Below the pieces are notes generated by a model. It saw only the letters and a list, made by a program, of their open reading frames with translations, searched no databases and was not told the DNA's origin. DNA of 64,000 nt, taken from assembly GCA_965208945.1 (NCBI GenBank), contig OZ242366.1:3038001-3102000 (forward strand), written 5' to 3'. A program made the position numbers and the translations under genes. Shown one piece after another: positions 58,756 through 64,000 of the stretch; positions within the stretch are counted from its first letter, which is position 1, and each line of letters opens with the position of its first letter. This DNA comes from JAPPLB01 sp965208945. GTDB lineage: Bacteria; Acidobacteriota; Terriglobia; Bryobacterales; UBA6623.

Positions 58756-58932
58756 CCTGCCTATCTCACCACCCGACGGCCGAAGCACACGATACGACCA
58801 CCATGACTTCGTTGCGCTTGCTTGCCGTGCTCGACGTACTGTTCAAGTACGCCTGCGTGCGCCAAGCGGCTCGCGCCTCATCCTGACGGCCCTCTCACGC
58901 ACTTCGCCTCGCCGCGTGGTGAGAAAGGCAGG
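58756..58932. repeat. R repeat copy 12
   Basis: A full-length 177-bp copy between converging genes (LON-domain and the cytochrome). Both termini have changes: CCTGCCTATCTCACCACC at left and GTGGTGAGAAAGGCAGG at right, such that the change T to G at the right end is matched by an A to C change at the left (CCTGCCT/AGGCAGG), keeping the ends complementary. Confidence 0.93.
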
Positions 58933-59039
58933 CTAACAGTCGATGATCGCCTGGAATGGCATGCGATCAATCACGAACCCGGCGCTCTGAGGGAGGCTGA
59001 CGAAAGGGACCGGGTCTATCGACGGCTGATCTCTTTGAC

Positions 59040-61781
59040 TCAACGCACGGTCATGAACTCGCTCGAAGCCAGCAGCATTTGAGCATACTGCTTCCAGTCC
59101 GATTGGCTCTCATTCAGGAAGCCCCGCGCCGTTTTGAGTTCCTTCCTGGTGGGAGGGCGGGAGTAGAGGAGTTCGTAGGCCCTTTCGATGCGCGCTTTCT
59201 CGTCCGGACCCACGTCCTCCTGCAGGCGTTTCGCCAACACCTCGGCCTGTTGAATCACAAAGCTGTTGTTCAGGAAGAACAACCGCTGAAGCGGTCCTAC
59301 GGTCACGCTTCGCACCGGAGCAGTGTCCTTGGGGTCCGGAAAATCGAACAACGTCAGCATGCGGTCCGGCAAGGTTCGATTGATGCTGCCGTAGACCGCG
59401 CGCCGGTGGTTCTTGTCGGCAAGCGGCTCGCTGGGGCCGCCCATGGCGGGATCAAGATTTCCGGCTACGGCCAGCAGGGAATCGCGCAGGGCCTCGGCAT
59501 CGAGCTGCTGCTTCGGCTCGAAGCGCCAGAAGTAGTGGTTGGCGGCGTCTTTGTTGTAGTTGCTCTCGGTAATCTCCGAGCTCAACCGGTAGGTTGCCGA
59601 CAGCATGATTTCGCGATGAATCGCTTTCATTGACCATCCCGTCTCGATAAACCGCGCTGCCAGATAGTCGAGCAACAGCGGGTGCGTCGGACGTTCGCCA
59701 AGCCGTCCGAAATTGCTCGGCGACGTCACAATACCGCGGCCGAAATGGTATTGCCAGATACGGTTTACCATCACGCGCGCCGTCAGCGGATTCTCCTTGC
59801 TCGCGATCGCTTCGGCAAGCTGTAAACGCCCGCTGCCGTTGTTGAAAGCGGCAGGCTCGCCTCGGCTCAGAATCCGCAGCCAGCGACGCGGCGCGATGGG
59901 ACCCAGATTGTCCTTTTCGCCGCGAATACGAACGTTGATGTCTTTCGGCTCGTCGGCTTCGCGATAGGAGTGAATGAAGGGATACTGCTCCGGAACCGCT
60001 TCTTCCAAGGCCTTCAGCTCGGCTTCAAGGCGTTCGAGGTGGGCCACCCAGGCCGTGTTGAGAAAGCGCTTGATGCCCTTCGCATCGCGGTGATAGATGC
60101 CCTCGGGGTACTCGATCGCGGCCCGGCGGTACTTCTTGTACGCCAAGTCCCGCCACAGATACCATTTCGTCGGCTCCATAAAATCGAGATTCGTATTGAG
60201 CAGCGTCCTCTGGTCGCGAGAGCCTTTCGCCCCCCCGAGCCGGACGTAGTTGACATCGTCGACTTCCCGCTTCTCGTTGTGGATGGCGAGGACCAACTTC
60301 TGCACCTCCGCCGAACGCTGCTTGACAAGATTCAGGCTCGCATCTTCGCTGAGCACCTTCTTCCAGTCATCCAGATAACCGTGGTCGTAGGTTGCCTTGT
60401 CGAGATAGGTGATCCAGCGCTCCAGCGTTTCCCGATCCAAGCCGGCGCCTTCCGCCACTGCCACCGGATCTTCTCCACGGTGCAGCACTCGCCAGGAGGA
60501 AACGAGATAGTCCTCCGTCTGCGCCATCGAGATATCGATGAGTTGGTCGGTGACCTTCTTCAAGAAGACGTCCATCTCGATTTTCTTTACCTTGACTCGC
60601 TCCTGGGCCTCTTTGCGCGCGGCGACCACGTTCTCGTCGACCAGCGGGTATTCATTTTTCTCGGTGCTCGAGAAGACACCTTGCAGCGAATAGAAGTCCT
60701 TCGTCGGGATCGGGTCGTATTTGTGGTCGTGGCATTGCGCGCATCCCAACGTGAGCCCGAGGAACACGCGTCCCGTCACATCGACGCGATCGTCATCGCG
60801 TTTGCCTAGCGCATGGAAGCCCAAGGCCGGCAGCAACTCCTCCCGGTTACCGCCGGGCATCAAGTCGGCGGCCAGTTGCGCCATGATGAAGCGGTCGTAG
60901 GGCATGTCGTCATTGAAGGCCTTGATCACCCAGTCTCGGTAGCGATAGGCGAAAGGGAACGGAGTGTCCTCGAATGCGGAGGACATGCCCTCGCCGTAGC
61001 GCGCCAGGTCCAGCCAGTAACGGCCCCAGCGCTCTCCGTATCGAGGCGAGTCGAGCAACCTCTCGACGACCGCCGCAAAGGCTTTCGGAGAATCATCCGC
61101 CACGAAAGCCGCGACTTCCTCGGGTGTCGGCGGCAGTCCGATCAGATCGAATGTCGCCCGGCGAATCAGCACATTTTTCTCCGCGGGCGTTACTGTCCGC
61201 AACCCATCGGCCTCCATGCGGGCGAGGATAAAGCGGTCGACCGCGGTGCGCGGCCATTTCGGATCGTAGACGTCCGGCAATAGGGGCTTGCGTACCGGCT
61301 GGAACGACCAGAACTCTCGAAACTCCGGCCGGATGACGTATTCGTCCTCCGTCTGCTCCTTGGAAACTGCGAGTTGGGGCTCGGGCCACACCGCCCCATT
61401 GTTGATCCACTTCCGCAGGTCGGCGATCTGTTCCTCGCTGAGCTTCTCGGTCGGCGGCATCTCGAGTTCCGCGTGCGTGCGCGAAACCGCCTGAAACAGG
61501 AGACTCGTTTCGGCTTCGCCGGGCACGATAGCAGGGCCCCTGCCACCGCCTTCGAGAAGGTGCTCGCGAGCATCGAGACGCAAACCGCCCATTCGAGTTT
61601 CCGTGTGACAGGTGTAGCAATTTTTCGCGAGCAGCGGGCGCACACGGGTCTCGAAGAAATCTTCCCCGGCCTGGTTTGCAGGAGCGCCCGAGGTGAATAT
61701 GACCAACAGAACGAAAAGACAGGGACTGCGCACGGGGAAAATTATGCTCAGTATAGTTGCAGAGGGCCGTTTGCGGCCCAT
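59040..61781 (-). CDS. Planctomycete-type cytochrome c protein with DUF1549 and DUF1553
   Basis: 913 residues from the ATG at 61781; the open frame extends into the divergent gene but is ignored. A signal peptide (VRSPCLFVLLVIFTSGA) is followed by a cytochrome-c-like domain with CYTCH at residues 55-59 and MPPTEKLSEEQIADLRKW providing the distal Met. A DUF1549 region starts near TAVDRFILARMEADG, RRATFDLIGLPPTPEEVAAF, RYGERWGRYWLDLARY; DUF1553 runs from about LTARVMVNRIWQYHFGRGIV. These proteins are widespread in Planctomycetes, Verrucomicrobia and Solibacteres, usually beside DUF1501 proteins, in polysaccharide-linked operons. The partner is not in this window. Function is unknown. Confidence 0.92.
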   Translation of the reverse strand: MGRKRPSATILSIIFPVRSPCLFVLLVIFTSGAPANQAGEDFFETRVRPLLAKNCYTCHTETRMGGLRLDAREHLLEGGGRGPAIVPGEAETSLLFQAVSRTHAELEMPPTEKLSEEQIADLRKWINNGAVWPEPQLAVSKEQTEDEYVIRPEFREFWSFQPVRKPLLPDVYDPKWPRTAVDRFILARMEADGLRTVTPAEKNVLIRRATFDLIGLPPTPEEVAAFVADDSPKAFAAVVERLLDSPRYGERWGRYWLDLARYGEGMSSAFEDTPFPFAYRYRDWVIKAFNDDMPYDRFIMAQLAADLMPGGNREELLPALGFHALGKRDDDRVDVTGRVFLGLTLGCAQCHDHKYDPIPTKDFYSLQGVFSSTEKNEYPLVDENVVAARKEAQERVKVKKIEMDVFLKKVTDQLIDISMAQTEDYLVSSWRVLHRGEDPVAVAEGAGLDRETLERWITYLDKATYDHGYLDDWKKVLSEDASLNLVKQRSAEVQKLVLAIHNEKREVDDVNYVRLGGAKGSRDQRTLLNTNLDFMEPTKWYLWRDLAYKKYRRAAIEYPEGIYHRDAKGIKRFLNTAWVAHLERLEAELKALEEAVPEQYPFIHSYREADEPKDINVRIRGEKDNLGPIAPRRWLRILSRGEPAAFNNGSGRLQLAEAIASKENPLTARVMVNRIWQYHFGRGIVTSPSNFGRLGERPTHPLLLDYLAARFIETGWSMKAIHREIMLSATYRLSSEITESNYNKDAANHYFWRFEPKQQLDAEALRDSLLAVAGNLDPAMGGPSEPLADKNHRRAVYGSINRTLPDRMLTLFDFPDPKDTAPVRSVTVGPLQRLFFLNNSFVIQQAEVLAKRLQEDVGPDEKARIERAYELLYSRPPTRKELKTARGFLNESQSDWKQYAQMLLASSEFMTVR

Positions 61782-61924
61782 TCCGCAGCGGTTTCTCCTG
61801 ACAAGCCGCGACGCCGCAGGTGATGGGCGCTCCTGACCCTCGACCGCAGCGCGATTCGTCTCCTCCCCCGCAGTGCTCCCGGATTCATGTGCACGAAGAA
61901 TGTGCCGAATGCGTCGATTCCTAT

Positions 61925-63568
61925 GTGAGCCATGTTCGCTCGGGATTGGTGTGTATGCTGGGGCTCTTGCTGGCCCTGCCGTGCCTTGGTGCTGATGCAG
62001 GGTCCTTTTTCGAGAAAGCCCGCAAAGCCGAGAAAGCCGGCGACGACGTCTCCGCGTTTCTGTTCTACATGCAAGCGAGGGCCCGGGAACCGGCGAACCG
62101 CCGGTTCGTTTGGTCCGCGGAAGCCGTTCGCCGACGCGCCGCGCAGACCTTAGCGGGGCTTGGCAATCTCGCCGCGGCACAGAAGCTCGACCCGGCGGAC
62201 CCCTATCTCTCCGGATTCGGAGCCGACCGCGGTAGCGAGCTCCTGGGCCACCCCATCAAGCAACCTCGTCCGTTGAAGGCCCCGGTGGAGGTCAAGCCCG
62301 AGAACAAGACTGCCGACTTCCGCGTACAGGGATCGATGCGTGAGGTCTACCAGGAAGTCGCCGAGTCTTTTGGACTTGCGGTCGCGTTCGATCTTGATTT
62401 CGCCGGAGACGAAGAGGTCCGCTTCGAACTCGATGGCGCCGACTTCTACGAAACGATCCATGCCCTGATCGATGTGACTGACACGATCGTGATCCCCGTT
62501 CACGCCGGGCTTTTCCTTGTGGCCGAGGATTCGCAGGCCAATCGGAGGCAGCTCGAGCCCGTGGCGACGGCCGTGATCCCCATCACGGAGCCGATCACGG
62601 CGCAGGACGCCGACGAATTGGCAAAGGCTGTCCAGCAGACGCTGAATATCCGGCGCCTGTTCGTCGACACGACGCGGCGTCAGGTTCTCGTCCGGGACAC
62701 GGTTCGCAACGTGCAACTCGCCGAAGCCCTCTACCATCATCTCGCTCATCCTCGCGCCGAAGTAGTGATCGATGTCGATCTGATCACGGTGGCGGATTCA
62801 TCGGAGACGACCACCGGCGTCCAACTGCCGACGTCTTTCCCGGTGACGAACTTCAGCACGATTTTTTGGAACACACCCCGTGAAATCAGCCGCCTGGCGC
62901 CGCTGCTCGGCATGGGAGGCGGACAGACGGTCTTCGGCATCGCCATCGGAAGCGCCTCCCTTCTGGCGCAGAAGATGAAATCGTCGGGCCGCGTCTTCAC
63001 CGGTTTCTCCTTGCGTTCGACGACCGGAATGCCGGCCAGCTTCCTGGTTGGAGAACGGTTTCCGATCATCAACGCCCGCTTTTCGGCTCCTTTGATCACC
63101 GACGAGATCAGTGATTCGATCAACCGGGGCACTTTCCGGGAGCCGATCCCGTCGTTCACGTTCGAAGACCTCGGTTTGACGTTCGAAGTGACGCCTCAGA
63201 TTCACAGCGCGAAGGAGGTCTCACTCGAGATCAACATCGAGATCAAGCAATTGACCGGGGTCGCCGTGAACGACATCCCCATACTGTCTCATCGGCAAAT
63301 GCAGACCTCGGCCCGACTGCGTGACGGCGAAGTGGCTCTCATCTCCGGGTTGGCTGTTCTGGAAAGGCGCCGCACGAAAAGCGGTCTTGCCTTCTTCACT
63401 CAAATTCCCTGGATCGGAAACGTCCTGAGCCGCAACTTCTTCGAGAGCAGTCAAGACCACTTGATCATCGCGATCCGTCCGCGTGTCGTCCGGCTTCCGC
63501 CGCAGGAAACCGAGCCCAGCCTCACCTTGCGCGCGGGGCCCGAAGCGAGACCCCTGCCGGCCATTTGA
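61925..63568 (+). CDS. Secretin-domain outer-membrane protein (GspD/PilQ-like)
   Basis: About 547 residues from a GTG at 61925 (MSHVRSGLVCMLGLLLALPC); a Met at 61955 is an alternative. A signal peptide ends near LGADA. A short TPR-like helical region (FEKARKAEKAGDDVSAFLFY) precedes a STN/N0-like segment (REVYQEVAESFGLAVAFDLD) and an N1-type repeat (LVRDTVRNVQLAEALYHHL is in it), and the C-terminal secretin domain (ASFLVGERFPIINARF, DLGLTFEVTPQIHSAKEVSL, ARLRDGEVALISGL, IPWIGNVL) is the channel-forming part. It could serve type II secretion or type IV pili; the distant pilT cannot be tied to it. It is divergent from the cytochrome gene. Confidence 0.85.
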   Translation: MSHVRSGLVCMLGLLLALPCLGADAGSFFEKARKAEKAGDDVSAFLFYMQARAREPANRRFVWSAEAVRRRAAQTLAGLGNLAAAQKLDPADPYLSGFGADRGSELLGHPIKQPRPLKAPVEVKPENKTADFRVQGSMREVYQEVAESFGLAVAFDLDFAGDEEVRFELDGADFYETIHALIDVTDTIVIPVHAGLFLVAEDSQANRRQLEPVATAVIPITEPITAQDADELAKAVQQTLNIRRLFVDTTRRQVLVRDTVRNVQLAEALYHHLAHPRAEVVIDVDLITVADSSETTTGVQLPTSFPVTNFSTIFWNTPREISRLAPLLGMGGGQTVFGIAIGSASLLAQKMKSSGRVFTGFSLRSTTGMPASFLVGERFPIINARFSAPLITDEISDSINRGTFREPIPSFTFEDLGLTFEVTPQIHSAKEVSLEINIEIKQLTGVAVNDIPILSHRQMQTSARLRDGEVALISGLAVLERRRTKSGLAFFTQIPWIGNVLSRNFFESSQDHLIIAIRPRVVRLPPQETEPSLTLRAGPEARPLPAI

Positions 63569-63743
63569 CCGGCTGTTGCAGCGCGGCGAGCGGTGTCTCG
63601 ATATTGGGTCCGAGACAGCCATGAGCGGAAACCTGCCCTTAGGCGCATGTGAGACATACAGGTGAGAACCCTATCGATCCGGCGAAGCTATGCAGGTTCG
63701 ATAAAAGGTCAACGCCTGCGGATTTGCGAAGATACACTTTCGC

Positions 63744-64000
63744 ATGTCGTTCATGATCGACGAGATCGTGCAGCAGCCGGAGGCGCTCGATCGCACTTTG
63801 CGCGAGGAACTTCCTCGGATCGAAGCGTTTCGGCGGCGGCTCTCCCATCTGTCCATCGACTTCGTGAGCCTGGTTGCGCGAGGAACGTCGGACAACGCGG
63901 CTCTATTCGGACGTTATCTCATCGAGATTTCAACCGGCCTGCCCGCAACGCTCGCCGCCCCTTCCGTGACTACCCTGTACGGTGTCCGGCACCGATGGAA
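63744..64000 (+). CDS. SIS-domain protein, sugar-phosphate aminotransferase/deaminase-like, N-terminal part
   Basis: Runs off the window's end; 85 residues are visible from the ATG at 63744 (MSFMIDEIVQQPEALDRTL). The segment FVSLVARGTSDNAALFGRYL resembles the SIS-domain start GxGTSxxAA of GlmS C-terminal half and of AgaS/NagB-II glucosamine-6-phosphate deaminases. The gene starts directly with the SIS part and lacks the GlmS amidotransferase domain, so it is more likely a NagB-II/AgaS-type protein. The C-terminal half is not visible. Confidence 0.8.
   Translation, partial: MSFMIDEIVQQPEALDRTLREELPRIEAFRRRLSHLSIDFVSLVARGTSDNAALFGRYLIEISTGLPATLAAPSVTTLYGVRHRW

Noticed and set aside
4941..58932. 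R repeats as a CRISPR array
   Set aside because: The copies are about 175 bp, scattered over 54 kb with genes between them and no regular spacers. No cas gene is present.
61782..62180. N-terminal extension of the planctomycete-type cytochrome protein
   Set aside because: It overlaps the divergent secretin gene and is low-complexity Arg-rich text; the signal peptide is found after the ATG at 61781.

Overview
The window looks like a chromosomal segment of a free-living Gram-negative bacterium, most likely an Acidobacteriota of the Solibacter/Bryobacter kind. This is an inference from gene content. The window has a CzcA-type RND efflux operon, a Planctomycetes-type cytochrome with DUF1549/DUF1553, a small microcompartment operon with three vertex proteins, Tat-exported Gfo/Idh/MocA and DapA-like proteins, a secretin, PilT, and many housekeeping genes scattered in short operons. 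There is no prophage, CRISPR array or rRNA operon.

Layout. 1-5.0 kb: heavy-metal RND efflux operon (TolC-like, adaptor, CzcA-like pump). 5.2-9.98 kb: two unknown membrane proteins, an alpha/beta hydrolase without its expected catalytic His, and a frameshifted pyruvate kinase. 10.6-15.8 kb, minus strand: CaCA exchanger, DUF368 protein, Tat-exported DapA-like protein, D-aminoacylase-like lipoprotein. 15.8-16.8 kb: repeat-dense intergenic block. 16.9-23.2 kb, plus strand: lipoprotein, large membrane glycosyltransferase-like protein, degenerate HtrA/PDZ protein, ClC transporter. 23.5-25.4 kb: threonine synthase and a cupin. 25.6-30.3 kb: a thioredoxin-fold lipoprotein with an in-frame TGA exactly at the first Cys of its CxxC motif (a probable selenoprotein), then larC and metG. 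30.7-32.1 kb: tRNA-Leu(GAG), secG, tpiA. 32.3-33.7 kb: an IS110/IS1111-type element inserted in a dispersed repeat. 34.1-36.4 kb: MBL-fold hydrolase and rhomboid protease. 36.6-38.5 kb: class II aldolase and four microcompartment shell proteins. 38.7-42.2 kb: AAC(3)-I-like acetyltransferase, a membrane protein and a transglutaminase-like membrane protein. 42.3-51.0 kb, plus strand: rimO, yacG, pgpA, an NHL/SMP-30 propeller, cinA, a Gfo/Idh/MocA oxidoreductase, an MFS transporter and a MatB-like ligase. 51.0-58.7 kb: pilT, DinB, clpC, an ABC ATPase, aroK, an SDR and a LON-domain protein. 58.7-64 kb: planctomycete-type cytochrome, secretin and the start of a SIS-domain protein.

Three things stand out. 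First, a family of about 175 bp elements (called R here) with 17-bp terminal inverted repeats and a central palindrome occurs at least 12 times, always between genes and often next to stop codons. A 288-bp variant and a second, 60-bp hairpin repeat (called S) travel with it. Second, the IS110-type element is inserted in the central palindrome of one R copy. Its non-coding end carries two 9-nt segments, in the arrangement expected for a bridge/seek RNA, that match the left and right halves of exactly that target. Third, the TGA codon at 25805-25807 is followed by a hairpin in the place and with the loop expected of a bacterial SECIS.
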